Below, one piece after another: positions 8,924 through 17,844 of a stretch of 64,000 nucleotides of DNA. The stretch is from Pseudomonas fluorescens (GTDB lineage: Bacteria > Pseudomonadota > Gammaproteobacteria > Pseudomonadales > Pseudomonadaceae). The translations under genes were made by a program, and so were the position numbers. The first letter of the stretch is position 1. The number at the start of each line of letters is the position of its first letter. The stretch is taken from contig LR782234.1 in the NCBI GenBank assembly GCA_902825215.1, positions 3,968,001-4,032,000 of the forward strand. Direction: 5' to 3'. Under the pieces are notes generated by a model. The model searched no databases and was not told the DNA's origin. It worked only from the letters and a program-made list of their open reading frames with translations.

Positions 8924-9622
8924 TTACGCAGGAATGGTGAGGCCGCGGACAACAGCAGGACGGGCGAGAAACCGCTCCAGCACCCGCGTGACATTGGGGA
9001 AGTTCTCAATCCCCACCAGATCACCCGCCTCGTAAAAACCGATCAGGTTGCGCACCCACGGGAACGTCGCGATATCGGCGATCGTGTAACGCTCGCCCAT
9101 GATCCAGTCACGCCCTTCCAGGTGCGTATTCAAGACGTTGAGCAGGCGTTTGCTTTCATCGACGTAACGGTCGCGCGGACGCTTGTCTTCGTAATCCTTG
9201 CCGGCAAATTTGTTGAAGAAACCGAGCTGGCCGAACATCGGGCCGATCCCGCCCATCTGGAACATCAGCCACTGGATCGTCTCGTAACGCAGCGCGCCTT
9301 CCTGGGCCAGCAACTGGCCGCTTTTGTCGGCCAGATAAATCAGGATGGCGCCGGACTCGAACAGCGGCAGCGGCTGGTCGCCAGGGCCATGCGGATCGAG
9401 GATCGCCGGAATCTTGTTGTTCGGGTTCAGCGACAGAAACGCTGGCGAGGTCTGGTCGTTGGTGTCGAACCCGACGCGGTGCGGCTCGTACGGCAGGCCG
9501 ATTTCTTCGAGCATGATCGAGACTTTCACGCCATTGGGCGTCGGCAGGGAATAGAGCTGAATCCAGTCAGGGTACTGCGCCGGCCATTTCTGGGTGATCG
9601 GGAACGCGGACAGATCGGTCAT
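8924..9622 (-). CDS. Glutathione S-transferase, Nu class (YfcG/YghU-like)
   Basis: The 232-residue protein (start ATG 9622; an ATG at 9631 adds three residues) has a thioredoxin-like N-terminal domain with LYSLPTPNGVKVSIMLEEIG, NPNNKIPAILDP and the glutathione-gamma-Glu motif LFESGAILIYLA. The helical C-terminal domain carries YTIADIATFPWV. The TPNGxK motif marks the YfcG/YghU (Nu) group, which by family knowledge bind two glutathione molecules and act as disulfide reductases. It stands alone between a REP pair and a gap of about 280 bp. Confidence 0.88.
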   Translation of the reverse strand: MTDLSAFPITQKWPAQYPDWIQLYSLPTPNGVKVSIMLEEIGLPYEPHRVGFDTNDQTSPAFLSLNPNNKIPAILDPHGPGDQPLPLFESGAILIYLADKSGQLLAQEGALRYETIQWLMFQMGGIGPMFGQLGFFNKFAGKDYEDKRPRDRYVDESKRLLNVLNTHLEGRDWIMGERYTIADIATFPWVRNLIGFYEAGDLVGIENFPNVTRVLERFLARPAVVRGLTIPA

Positions 9623-9906
9623 GGGAAGCATCCAGTCACAAATTAGAAGCCGATCATAAAACAGGCCCGCCGCAGCGCCTACACGAACCGTAACATCCTG
9701 TCGCTAACCTGCGCCCAAGCCCGCAAAGTCAGCCGTTAAAGTGCCGCGCGGCGGGCCGAATCGAACCAAACGGCCCAGGATGACTCTGAGCTATGCCTTT
9801 TTCGCAGAGGACGCTGTTCACGACATGGAAAACACCCCGGCGCCGGCAGCCAGTGGTGTAACGGTTTGTCAGCCCTAACTGAATTTGCTGAAGAACTCTT
9901 TATTTC

Positions 9907-10581
9907 ATGACGAACCTTATGCGTTTCGCCAAACGATTCAAACACCGTGCATACGTGGCCCTGCCCTCGCTGCTGGCCGTGACTGCGCTGGCGCTGTCGC
10001 TGGAGTCCAGCGAGAGTCGCGCGCAGCCGGCGGACGGCACGCAGACTCTGGTGTTCCTGCGCCACGCCGAGAAACCCGAAGGCGGCCTGGGTCAATTGAA
10101 CTGCCAGGGCCTGAACCGTGCCATCGACCTGTCGACGCTGTTGCCGGAAAAATTCGGCAAGGCCGACTACGTGTTCGCCGCCAATCCGACGCGCAATGTC
10201 GAGGAAGGCGAGCTGGACAATTCCTACAGCTACATTCGCCCGTTGATGACCATCAGCCCCGCCGCGATCAAGCTCGGGCTGCCGGTGAACATCGAGTTCT
10301 CGGCCAATGACACCAGTGACCTGGCCCGCGAACTGCTGGACGAGAAGTACCACAACTCGACGATCTACACCGCCTGGTCACACGGCTATCTGCCGGAGCT
10401 GATCAACAAGGTCGCGGGCAACGCGGTCGGCAAGAAACAGAACATCACCGAGGACTGGGCGGGCAATGATTTCGACTCGCTGTATGTGCTGACCCTGACC
10501 TGGCACAACGGCAAAGCGAGCCTGCAGAGCCACAGTTACAAGCAGGGGCTGGATCATGGCAAGGACACTTGCCCGACCTGA
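9907..10581 (+). CDS. Exported histidine phosphatase family protein
   Basis: The protein is 224 residues. The N-terminus has a basic stretch (FAKRFKHR) then a hydrophobic segment (LPSLLAVTALALSLES), consistent with export or a membrane anchor. The catalytic motif LVFLRHAEKP gives the phospho-accepting His, and the second His is in AWSHGYLPE. Substrate and pathway are unknown. The ATG at 9907 and the one at 9919 (MRFAKR) are both possible starts; neither has a strong ribosome-binding site. Confidence 0.8.
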   Translation: MTNLMRFAKRFKHRAYVALPSLLAVTALALSLESSESRAQPADGTQTLVFLRHAEKPEGGLGQLNCQGLNRAIDLSTLLPEKFGKADYVFAANPTRNVEEGELDNSYSYIRPLMTISPAAIKLGLPVNIEFSANDTSDLARELLDEKYHNSTIYTAWSHGYLPELINKVAGNAVGKKQNITEDWAGNDFDSLYVLTLTWHNGKASLQSHSYKQGLDHGKDTCPT

Positions 10582-10603
10582 GTTTGGTATCGCCTGATCT
10601 TGC

Positions 10604-10700
10604 CCTATCGCTGGCAAGCCAGCTCCCACAGGGTATGAGGGTGTGCATGAATGACCTGTACACCCACAATACCTGTGGGAGCGGGCTTGCCCGCGATGGG
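10604..10700. repeat. Two REP units of different type
   Basis: A unit ending CCAGCTCCCACAGGG (CTGGC core) at 10604-10633 is followed by a GTGGGAGCGGGCTTGCCCGC unit (GCGGGC core) at 10672-10700. The inner palindromes differ but remain self-complementary. They lie between the phosphatase gene and mnmH, which converge. Confidence 0.8.
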
Positions 10701-10716
10701 GCCAGCAAAAGCGCAA

Positions 10717-11823
10717 TCAGACCCTCTGATTTACCCGCCCACGCAAATACTCGATCACCGCCCCCCGCTCCCCGGCAAACTCGATCCGCCCGCCCTTCTT
10801 CTCGCGCTGGAACACATACATCGGGTCGTAATACTCGCGCAGCAAGCCTTCGATCCAGCCGCGATGCAAGTCCACCGCGCCGCTACGGGCCTGCTCGGCC
10901 AGTGCGTCTTCCATCATCAGAAACAGGCGTCGATGGCGCTCGCCACCCAGACGTTTCTGCACGTTGTTCAGGCTTTCGAGCAGGCGTTCGACGAACAGCG
11001 TGAAACCCTCCTCGCCGTGGACCGCTGAAAACTCCGCCGCCAGATCGGTGACGTAATCACGCAGGATCCGCTCGACGCGATCCTCGAAGCGGTCCTCCAG
11101 CCAGACCATCGGGTACTGCTGCATGCCTTGATACAGCGGCAGCGGCAAGGCGCAGCTGCCGACCACCCGGCTCTCGTCCTCAAGCACGAACTGCTCGATA
11201 CCGGCATCGCGTTTTTTCAGGATGTCGATGGCCAGACGGTTTTCGAAATCGATGTTCGACGGCTGCCCGGTCGCGCGTTTGCCGAAGCTCGAACCGCGAT
11301 GATTGGCGTGCCCTTCCAGGTCCAGGCCATTGCGCAGTTGCACCAGCACTTCGGTCTTGCCGGTGCCGGTCATGCCACCGAGCAAAACGAAATCGCACTG
11401 GGCGATGGCCTGTTCAAGGGTGTCGATGAGAAAACTGCGCATCGCCTTGTAGCCGCCACCGACGCGCGGATAGTCGATGCCGGCCTCGTCGCGCAGCCAT
11501 TGCTGGGTGATCTGCGAGCGCAGGCCGCCACGAAAACAATAGAGATAACCATCAGGATGGGCCCGGGCAAAATCGGCCCAGGCCTGGATGCGCTCGGCCT
11601 TCACCGCGCCGGACACCAGCTGATGGCCCAGTTCGATCGCCGCCTGCTGGCCGTGCTGCTTGTAGCAGGTGCCGATCTTTTGCCGTTCGGCGTCGTTCAT
11701 CAACGGCAGGTTGACCACGCCGGGGAACGCGCCCTTGTGAAACTCGACCGGCGCGCGGGCGTCCATCAGCGGCCGGTCGTTGAGGAAAATGTCGCGGTAG
11801 TCGGTGCAGTCGCGGAGCATCAA
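10717..11823 (-). CDS. mnmH: tRNA 2-selenouridine synthase
   Basis: The 368-residue enzyme (also SelU/YbbB) converts 2-thiouridine to 2-selenouridine at the tRNA wobble position, using selenophosphate. The N-terminal rhodanese domain has its catalytic Cys in DGYLYCFRGGLRSQ. A P-loop, GGMTGTGKTE, follows at about residue 150. The start ATG overlaps the stop of selD by 4 bp, so the selenium donor and user are cotranslated. This pairing is known in other pseudomonads. Confidence 0.93.
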   Translation of the reverse strand: MMLRDCTDYRDIFLNDRPLMDARAPVEFHKGAFPGVVNLPLMNDAERQKIGTCYKQHGQQAAIELGHQLVSGAVKAERIQAWADFARAHPDGYLYCFRGGLRSQITQQWLRDEAGIDYPRVGGGYKAMRSFLIDTLEQAIAQCDFVLLGGMTGTGKTEVLVQLRNGLDLEGHANHRGSSFGKRATGQPSNIDFENRLAIDILKKRDAGIEQFVLEDESRVVGSCALPLPLYQGMQQYPMVWLEDRFEDRVERILRDYVTDLAAEFSAVHGEEGFTLFVERLLESLNNVQKRLGGERHRRLFLMMEDALAEQARSGAVDLHRGWIEGLLREYYDPMYVFQREKKGGRIEFAGERGAVIEYLRGRVNQRV

Positions 11824-12854
11824 ATCACCTCGACTGCGTTCGTCTGTCGCTCGACCAGCTCACCGATTGGCGCCAGGTTCAGGCCCAGTTCGGCGGCAAC
11901 TGCGAGGAATTCGTCATTGCCCTCCGGCGTCACGGCGATCAGCAGACCGCCACTGGTTTGCGGGTCGCACAGCACGCGTTTGTGCAGCTCTTGCACGCGG
12001 CCGACCTGTTTTGCGTAACTGTCGAAATTGCGCAAGGTGCCGCCGGGCACGCAGCCCTGATCGAGGTAATACTCGACGCTGTCCAGACGCGGCACGCGGT
12101 CATAGGCGATGCGCGCGGTGAGCTGGCTGCCGTCCGCCATTTCCACCAGATGCCCGAGCAGGCCAAAACCGGTGACGTCGGTCATCGCGGTGACGCCGGC
12201 GAGTTTGCCGAAACGGCTGCCGGGCTTGTTCAGGGTGCACATCCAGTCACGGGCCACGCCGACGTCGGCAGCGCGCAGCTTGCCCTTTTTCTCGGCGGTG
12301 GTGAGGATGCCGATGCCCAACGGCTTGGTCAGGTACAACAGGCAACCGGCGGTGGCGGTGTCGTTGCGCTTCATGTGGCGCTTTTCCACCAGACCGGTTA
12401 CCGCGAGGCCGAAAATCGGTTCGGGCGCATCGATCGAATGCCCGCCGGCCAGCGGAATGCCCGCCGCGTCGCAGACCGAGCGGCCACCGCGAATCACTTC
12501 CCGCGCCACTTCCGGCGCCAGCACGTTGACCGGCCAGCCGAGGATCGCGATCGCCATCAGCGGATCGCCGCCCATCGCATAGATATCGCTGATCGCGTTG
12601 GTCGCGGCGATGCGGCCGAAGTCGAACGGATCATCGACGATCGGCATGAAAAAATCCGTGGTCGACACCACACCGCGCTCGGCATCGATCTCGTACACCG
12701 CCGCGTCATCACGCGAGGCATTGCCGACCCACAGTTTGGGGTCGAGGTTCTGTGCGCCGCTGCCGGCCAGAATCACTTCCAGCACCTGCGGGGAAATCTT
12801 GCAGCCGCAACCGGCGCCGTGGCTGTATTGGGTCAGACGAATCGGCTCGCTCAT
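11820..12854 (-). CDS. selD: Selenophosphate synthetase
   Basis: The 344-residue SelD makes selenophosphate from selenide and ATP. The catalytic N-terminal loop reads YSHGAGCGCKIS, with Cys rather than selenocysteine. Further AIRS/PurM-family motifs are VSTTDFFMPIVDDPFDFG, ATNAISDIYAMGG and AGGHSIDAPEP. The ATG at 12854 is chosen because it begins MSEPIRLTQYSHGAG like known SelD and has GGAGGG just upstream; longer in-frame sequence to 12959 is not needed. It is the first gene of a two-gene operon with mnmH. Confidence 0.95.
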   Translation of the reverse strand: MSEPIRLTQYSHGAGCGCKISPQVLEVILAGSGAQNLDPKLWVGNASRDDAAVYEIDAERGVVSTTDFFMPIVDDPFDFGRIAATNAISDIYAMGGDPLMAIAILGWPVNVLAPEVAREVIRGGRSVCDAAGIPLAGGHSIDAPEPIFGLAVTGLVEKRHMKRNDTATAGCLLYLTKPLGIGILTTAEKKGKLRAADVGVARDWMCTLNKPGSRFGKLAGVTAMTDVTGFGLLGHLVEMADGSQLTARIAYDRVPRLDSVEYYLDQGCVPGGTLRNFDSYAKQVGRVQELHKRVLCDPQTSGGLLIAVTPEGNDEFLAVAAELGLNLAPIGELVERQTNAVEVI

Positions 12855-13147
12855 GGGAGGGTCTCTGGCAATGAATGGGGCGGATTCTAGCAGAGCGCGG
12901 CGAGGATCATGGGCGCTGGCGTCTGCCAAACATCTCGGCGAACAGGCTCGCCGCTGCAAGGTTTAGCGCTGGAAGTAGCTTTCTGATCGATCCGTCATGA
13001 AATACCACGAAAGCTCCGACATTTCAGCGCCTTGCCAAATCTGGTACGTCTTGTGCAAACGTTTGCTTGTCGCTAATGCCTGCGTTTTCGTGACGTAACC
13101 TGATAGCCCACGGAACTGCGGGCCCTGATCCACAAAAAGGACTTTGC

Positions 13148-14107
13148 ATGCACCTCGCCTCTTCTTATCGCGCACCGTTATTGCGCACTTGCGCTGTTTC
13201 CCTGCTACTGACCGGCGTTACCGGATTTCTCAGCCTCAGCGCTCTCGCGCAACCGGCGCCCGCCGAAGAATCCGCCCAGGGCGAGACCCTCAGCCCCGAG
13301 GCCAGCCCGCCGAAAAAAGGTGCGTACCTGTCGGACTGGTACAACCAGGACCTGACCCTGATCGGCAGCAAGGACATCAGCTTCGGCCCGCAACCGGCCG
13401 ACGACATTTATCTGGAATACGAGTATTTCGGCCGTAAAGGCCCGTTCGAACTCTACGGTTATGTCGACGTGCCGAAGATCTTCAACATCGGCAACAGCCA
13501 CGACAAAGGCGTGTGGGATCACGGTTCGCCGGTGTTCATGGAGCACGAGCCGCGCATCTCCATCGACTACCTCGCCGGCCGCAGCCTGGCCATCGGTCCG
13601 TTCAAGGAATGGTACGTGGCGTTCGACTGGATCTACGACCACGGCAGCCGCAAGGAAAACCGCGCCAACACGCTTTACAGCGGCTTCGGCACCGACATCG
13701 ATACGCACTCGCGGGTCAATCTGTCGGCCAACCTGTACGGTCGCTATCAGTGGGAAAACTACGGTGCGAGCAATGAGTATTCGTGGGACGGCTACCGCGC
13801 GCAGCTCAAATATATTGTCCCGATCGACACGTTCAGCAACGGCGCGTCGCTGACCTACATCGGCTTCACCAACTTCGATTTTGGCTCCGATCTGCACAAG
13901 GACGACCCGGCGCGCACCGCCAACGCGACGGTGGCCACCAACGTCTTGCTCTACTCGTTCACCCATCTGCGCTTCACTCTGGTCGGCCGCTATTTCCACA
14001 ACGGCGGCAACTGGGATGACGGCAGCGAGCTGAATTTCGGCGACGGCAATTTCCGTGCGCGTTCCAACGGCTGGGGTTACTACGCCGGCATCGGTTATCA
14101 GTTCTGA
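13148..14107 (+). CDS. tsx: Nucleoside-specific outer-membrane channel (Tsx family)
   Basis: The 319-residue protein has a signal peptide ending at ALAQP and a Tsx/OmpK-type barrel. The conserved start of the mature domain is ISFGPQPADDIYLEYEYFGRK, with further segments GYVDVPKIFNIGNS and FMEHEPRISIDYL, and a C-terminal aromatic residue (YYAGIGYQF). Tsx forms a narrow channel for nucleosides across the outer membrane. It is followed 15 bp later by a periplasmic purine-nucleoside (NUP) protein, which supports nucleoside uptake as the shared role. Confidence 0.88.
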   Translation: MHLASSYRAPLLRTCAVSLLLTGVTGFLSLSALAQPAPAEESAQGETLSPEASPPKKGAYLSDWYNQDLTLIGSKDISFGPQPADDIYLEYEYFGRKGPFELYGYVDVPKIFNIGNSHDKGVWDHGSPVFMEHEPRISIDYLAGRSLAIGPFKEWYVAFDWIYDHGSRKENRANTLYSGFGTDIDTHSRVNLSANLYGRYQWENYGASNEYSWDGYRAQLKYIVPIDTFSNGASLTYIGFTNFDFGSDLHKDDPARTANATVATNVLLYSFTHLRFTLVGRYFHNGGNWDDGSELNFGDGNFRARSNGWGYYAGIGYQF

Positions 14108-14122
14108 CTCAAGGAGTTTTGC

Positions 14123-15145
14123 ATGCAAGCCATAAAGCATTTGACCCTGGCCGGCGCGGCCCTGCTCGCTTCCACTGCATGGGCGAGCGAGGCACCGATT
14201 CAACCGAAAGTCGTGCTGATCACCATGTTCGCCCCCGAGGCGCAGCACTGGATCGACCGGCTCGAGCTGAAGCAGGAAATCCGCGTGCCGGGCCTTTCCG
14301 CCGAATACCCGAACATTCGTTGCAACGCCCAGCAGGTGTGTCTGCTCACCACCGGCATGGGCCAGACCAACGCCGCTGCCTCGACCCTGGCACTGGCCCT
14401 GTCGCCGAAATTCGACCTGCGCAAAAGTTACTTTCTGATCGCTGGGATTGCTGGCATCAGCCCAAAACACGGCACCATCGGCACCGCCGCATGGGCGCAT
14501 TATCTGGTCGAATTCGGCACGCAGTGGGAGCTGGATTCGCGCGATGCCCCGGCGAGCTGGCCGACCGGGTACCTGGGCATCAACACCCAAGGCCCGAACG
14601 AAAAACCGCCGCTGGACTACAAGACCGAAGTCTTCGAACTCAACCCGACACTGCAAGCCAAGGCCTTTGCGCTGAGCCACAAGGTCGAGTTGAGCGAGAG
14701 CAAGGAATCGGCGGCGTGGCGGCAGAAATATCCGTCCGCCCCGGCCAACCAGCCACCGGTGGTGACGCGCTGCGATACGCTGGCCGGCAACACCTGGTTT
14801 TCCGGCACGCGCCTGAGCGAACGGGCCGAGGTCTGGACCAAGCTGCTGACCGACAACAAGGGCGAATACTGCACCACGCAGCAGGAAGACAACTCCACGT
14901 ATGAAGCGCTGCTGCGCGCCAGCCGCGAAGGCCTGGTCGACGTGCAGCGCCTCGCCGTGGTCCGCGCCGGCTCCGATTTCGATCGCCCGCAACCCGGCGG
15001 CAGCGAAGTCGACAACCTGCTCAAATACGCCGATCAGGGTGGGTTTGTGCCGGCGCTGGAAAATCTGTATCGGGCCGGTAACCCGCTGGTGCAGGACATT
15101 CTGGAAAACTGGTCGGCGTGGGAAAAAGGCGTCCCCGCCTCTTAA
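14123..15145 (+). CDS. Exported NUP-family (purine nucleoside permease) protein
   Basis: The 340-residue protein has a signal peptide (MQAIKHLTLAGAALLASTAWA) and the NUP fold: KVVLITMFAPEAQHWIDRL, CLLTTGMGQTNAAAS, FLIAGIAGISPKHGTIGTAAW and later VVRAGSDFDRPQPG. Although named a permease from yeast, the family shows no membrane helices here and resembles the nucleoside phosphorylase superfamily, so a periplasmic nucleoside-binding or nucleoside-cleaving role is more likely. It is in an apparent operon with tsx, 15 bp downstream, with AAGGAG before its ATG. Confidence 0.85.
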   Translation: MQAIKHLTLAGAALLASTAWASEAPIQPKVVLITMFAPEAQHWIDRLELKQEIRVPGLSAEYPNIRCNAQQVCLLTTGMGQTNAAASTLALALSPKFDLRKSYFLIAGIAGISPKHGTIGTAAWAHYLVEFGTQWELDSRDAPASWPTGYLGINTQGPNEKPPLDYKTEVFELNPTLQAKAFALSHKVELSESKESAAWRQKYPSAPANQPPVVTRCDTLAGNTWFSGTRLSERAEVWTKLLTDNKGEYCTTQQEDNSTYEALLRASREGLVDVQRLAVVRAGSDFDRPQPGGSEVDNLLKYADQGGFVPALENLYRAGNPLVQDILENWSAWEKGVPAS

Positions 15146-15159
15146 GACCGACTCAGCCC

Positions 15160-15254
15160 CCCTGTGGGAGCGGGCTTGCCCGCGATTGCGTCAGCTCAGG
15201 CAACCTTTTTCTCGCCTGTTCCATCGCCATCGCTGGCAAGCCAGCTCCCACAGG
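15160..15254. repeat. Hybrid REP pair
   Basis: The left unit has the GCGGGCTTGCCCGC core and the right unit the CTGGCAAGCCAG core in inverted orientation. The outer GTGGGAGC/GCTCCCAC arms still pair. Confidence 0.8.
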
Positions 15255-15284
15255 TTTCAGGTTGTTAGAGAAATTCGAAGTGAG

Positions 15285-16241
15285 TCAGGGTATGAGGATG
15301 ATCTTGTCCCCGCCGCCCTGATTTACTTCGGCATACCGAGCGAGCCCTTCAGCCAACGGCACCTCGACCAGCCCCTGCGGCAACGGCAACCGATCCTCAT
15401 CGAAAAACCGCCCGAACTGCTCAAGCATCGCCGCGCACGCTTCGACGCCATACAACAACGAATTGATCCCCACCACCGAACCGCCCTTGCGATACAGCGC
15501 CAGTGCTGGCAGTTGCACGTGACCGTCCACTGGCGCGGCGATGATTGCGATGCGCCCGAAGGTCGCCAACGCGGCCACCGAGGCCGGCAACCAGAAACCG
15601 GTGGTGTCGAAAATCACATCGGCGCCGCCGCGATACACCGCGTTGACCTGCGCACCGAGGTCTTCGGGTTTTTCCAGCTGAATCGTCTGATAGCCCTGCG
15701 CCTGCAAGTCAGCCACTTGCTCGGGACGCCGCGCCGCAGCGAGCAACTGCGCGCCGCGCACTTTGGCCAGCGCCAACGCCGCTGTCGCCACCGCCCCGCC
15801 GCCAATCACCAGCAAACGCGTGTCGGCGTTCACCAGACTGCGCTCCAGCGCATCCCACGCGGTGGTGTACGGCACGCCGAGGCTGGCGGCCTGAGCGAAA
15901 CTCAAGTGCGACGGTTTATGCGCGATACCGCCGGCCGGCAGTTTGACGAACTGCGCATGGGAGCCGTCGGCGAAAAAGCCCAGCTCACGACCGGTGCCCC
16001 AGACTTCCTGACCGATCAGCGCTTGCGGCCCTTCGACCACCACCCCGGCAAAGTCCCGCCCGGGAATCCGTGGCAGCGTGGTGTAAGGAAAACGCCCGAG
16101 GACGTTTTTCACATCGCTGGGGTTGAGGCCGGCCGCTCTGATCTGCACAAGCACTTCATCCGGGCCCGGCACGGGTGTCGGCACCTCGGTGTAACGCAGG
16201 GAAGACAGGTCGCCGGTTTTATCGAATTGCAGAGCTTTCAT
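15285..16241 (-). CDS. MDR-family quinone oxidoreductase / alcohol dehydrogenase (zinc-less)
   Basis: The 318-residue protein (start ATG 16241, MKALQFDKTG) is a medium-chain dehydrogenase/reductase. The GroES-like N-terminal domain has VLVQIRAAGLNPSDVKNVLG and RIPGRDFAGVV. The Rossmann part reads LLVIGGGAVATAALALAK, then ADVIFDTTGFW. The structural-zinc Cys cluster and the catalytic Cys are absent, which fits quinone reductase-type, NADPH-dependent members. The XapX gene lies 29 bp upstream on the same strand and an AraC gene further upstream, so all three may be coregulated. Confidence 0.83.
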   Translation of the reverse strand: MKALQFDKTGDLSSLRYTEVPTPVPGPDEVLVQIRAAGLNPSDVKNVLGRFPYTTLPRIPGRDFAGVVVEGPQALIGQEVWGTGRELGFFADGSHAQFVKLPAGGIAHKPSHLSFAQAASLGVPYTTAWDALERSLVNADTRLLVIGGGAVATAALALAKVRGAQLLAAARRPEQVADLQAQGYQTIQLEKPEDLGAQVNAVYRGGADVIFDTTGFWLPASVAALATFGRIAIIAAPVDGHVQLPALALYRKGGSVVGINSLLYGVEACAAMLEQFGRFFDEDRLPLPQGLVEVPLAEGLARYAEVNQGGGDKIILIP

Positions 16242-16270
16242 GGAGTGATCCACCCGAGAAAAAGAGAGAT

Positions 16271-16444
16271 TCAGGACAACCAACCGGCGACGAGCTGCCG
16301 GCCCATCGGCCACAACTGTTCACCGGCGAGCATGCCGAGCAGGCCCACCAGCGCAATGGCCGGTGGGGCGGGAGAACGGAAATCGAGCGCGCCATAAAGC
16401 AGGCCGACGCCCAGGCCGATGGCCAGAGAAATGAGGTAGTTCAT
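16271..16444 (-). CDS. Small XapX-domain membrane protein
   Basis: This 57-residue protein begins MNYLISLAIGLGVGLLYGAL and ends GRQLVAGWLS. It has two hydrophobic helices around a short loop containing RSPAPPAIALVGLLGML, which matches the XapX domain as I know it (named for small proteins near xanthosine phosphorylase genes). GGAGTTCCTTTC precedes the ATG. It is followed 29 bp later by the MDR oxidoreductase gene, so the two probably form an operon. Function is unknown. Confidence 0.82.
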   Translation of the reverse strand: MNYLISLAIGLGVGLLYGALDFRSPAPPAIALVGLLGMLAGEQLWPMGRQLVAGWLS

Positions 16445-16553
16445 GAAAGGAACTCCGCCGCGATAAATGATGGGCCGAGTCTAGGGAAACGGGTGGAGCG
16501 GTATCGGCCAAGGACTTCTGAATTTCGGACAAAAACCCCAATTCACAAAGAAC

Positions 16554-16648
16554 CTTGTGGGAGCTGGCTTGCCAGCGATAGCGGTGGGTCAGTCAACATA
16601 TCCGTTGAATGCCGTGCCGCCATCGCTGGCAAGCCAGCTCCCACAGGG
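16554..16648. repeat. REP pair (GAGCTGGCTTGCCAGCG type)
   Basis: Inverted copies of TGTGGGAGCTGGCTTGCCAG fill the gap between xapX and the AraC gene. Confidence 0.85.
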
Positions 16649-16671
16649 ATCTCACAAATCAGACGTTTTTC

Positions 16672-17445
16672 CTACACAGCAAATTGCGAAGGCGCCACCC
16701 CCAGCTCACGCCGGAACATGTCACTGAAACTGCTCGGCGAGTAACCCAGCTCCCGCGCGATGACACTCACCGCCACGCCCTGAATCAACTCCGCCACCGC
16801 CGTCGCCAGTTGCACCTGCCGCCGCCATTCGGCGAAGCCCATGCCGAGACTGTCCTTGAACAGCCGCGCGAGGGTGCGCACGCTGGCCCCGGCGTTTTCC
16901 GCATGCTGCTCGAACGGCAGCGCCAGCGACGGCGCCGCCATCACCGCCTGACACACGTTCATCAGGCGCCGATCGGAATCATCCGGCAGCGGGACCTTCA
17001 GTGAAGAACGCCGTGCGCGTCTGAGCTCCAGCAAGGCCAGACCGACCAGCGCCTCGTAGTATTCCGGGTCGCCACTGTCACCCTGCGCCACCAGGCCGAC
17101 AATCAGCTCACGCAGCAAACCGCCGACCTCGATCACCTGCACCGTCGTATCCAGCGTCGCCGCCAGTGCAGGGCGCAAATAAATATTACGCATCTGCAAA
17201 TCCGACACCACGCGAATGGCGTGCGGCACACCCGGCGGCAACCACACCGCCCGCTGCGGCGGCACCACCAGCGCTTCGTGCGGCGTCTCGACCCACATCA
17301 CCCCGCTCATCGCATACAGCAACTGCCCCCAGACATGCTCATGCGGCTCGATGAACAGCCCGCGCGGATAGGTGCGCGCCAGCGGTTGCACCGGCACATC
17401 GGGGTCACTCAGATCGGGGGGCGCAGCAAGGGCCATGGCGAGCAT
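16672..17445 (-). CDS. AraC-family transcriptional regulator with cupin sensor
   Basis: The 257-residue protein has an N-terminal cupin sensor (FIEPHEHVWGQLLYAMSGVM, then VPPQRAVWLPPGVPHAI) and a C-terminal double helix-turn-helix (ASVRTLARLFKDSLGMGFAEW, then VSVIARELGYSPSSFSDMFRRELG). The HxHxWGQ pattern is shared with AraC regulators often found beside MFS or oxidoreductase genes. It lies upstream of xapX and the MDR oxidoreductase on the same strand and may control them. A second ATG at 17436 is an equally good start. Confidence 0.87.
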   Translation of the reverse strand: MLAMALAAPPDLSDPDVPVQPLARTYPRGLFIEPHEHVWGQLLYAMSGVMWVETPHEALVVPPQRAVWLPPGVPHAIRVVSDLQMRNIYLRPALAATLDTTVQVIEVGGLLRELIVGLVAQGDSGDPEYYEALVGLALLELRRARRSSLKVPLPDDSDRRLMNVCQAVMAAPSLALPFEQHAENAGASVRTLARLFKDSLGMGFAEWRRQVQLATAVAELIQGVAVSVIARELGYSPSSFSDMFRRELGVAPSQFAV

Positions 17446-17581
17446 TCATCGGGGTTGGCGAAGGCGCCATGGTAACCAGCGCGCCCTACGCTCGCCAATC
17501 ATCACTACCGTCGGACAATCCGACTGAATTTTCGCGACGCCCTGCGATCCGTTAATTACCACAGGGAGGAATACCGGCTTT

Positions 17582-17809
17582 ATGAACAACGCAAAACTTT
17601 TTGTTATCGACTACACCCTTCACGGTACGCCCAAGTCGTTCATTATCCGCTCGGACAAAATGGACAATGCCGAAGCCTGGCACTGGGCGAGCTGCGACGC
17701 CGGCGTCGGCCGAATCCCGCGCTTTGGCCGTGAAAAGGTACAAAAGACCAGCAAACCGATGGCGGAAAAATTCGGCCTGGAAAACGTCACCTGGCGCCAG
17801 ACCCATTAA
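17582..17809 (+). CDS. Small Pseudomonas protein (DUF6555-like)
   Basis: This 75-residue soluble protein (MNNAKLFVIDYTLHGTPKSF) has a GGGAGGA ribosome-binding site 12 bp upstream. It has no signal peptide or membrane helix, and a conserved-looking AEAWHWASCDAGVGRIP centre. I recall near-identical proteins across fluorescens-group genomes under DUF6555, of unknown function. It is followed 35 bp later by another small protein on the same strand. Confidence 0.75.
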   Translation: MNNAKLFVIDYTLHGTPKSFIIRSDKMDNAEAWHWASCDAGVGRIPRFGREKVQKTSKPMAEKFGLENVTWRQTH

Positions 17810-17844
17810 CCACCCAGTCGCTTGCGGACGACGGAGAAGCACTG

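Noticed and set aside
12963..13175. 70-codon minus-strand gene overlapping the tsx start
   Set aside because: It overlaps the tsx signal peptide and promoter region and resembles no known family.
13205..14992. 595-codon open frame on the minus strand opposite tsx and the NUP gene
   Set aside because: It is a GC-rich shadow of two well-supported genes with signal peptides and family motifs; its own translation is low in recognisable motifs.
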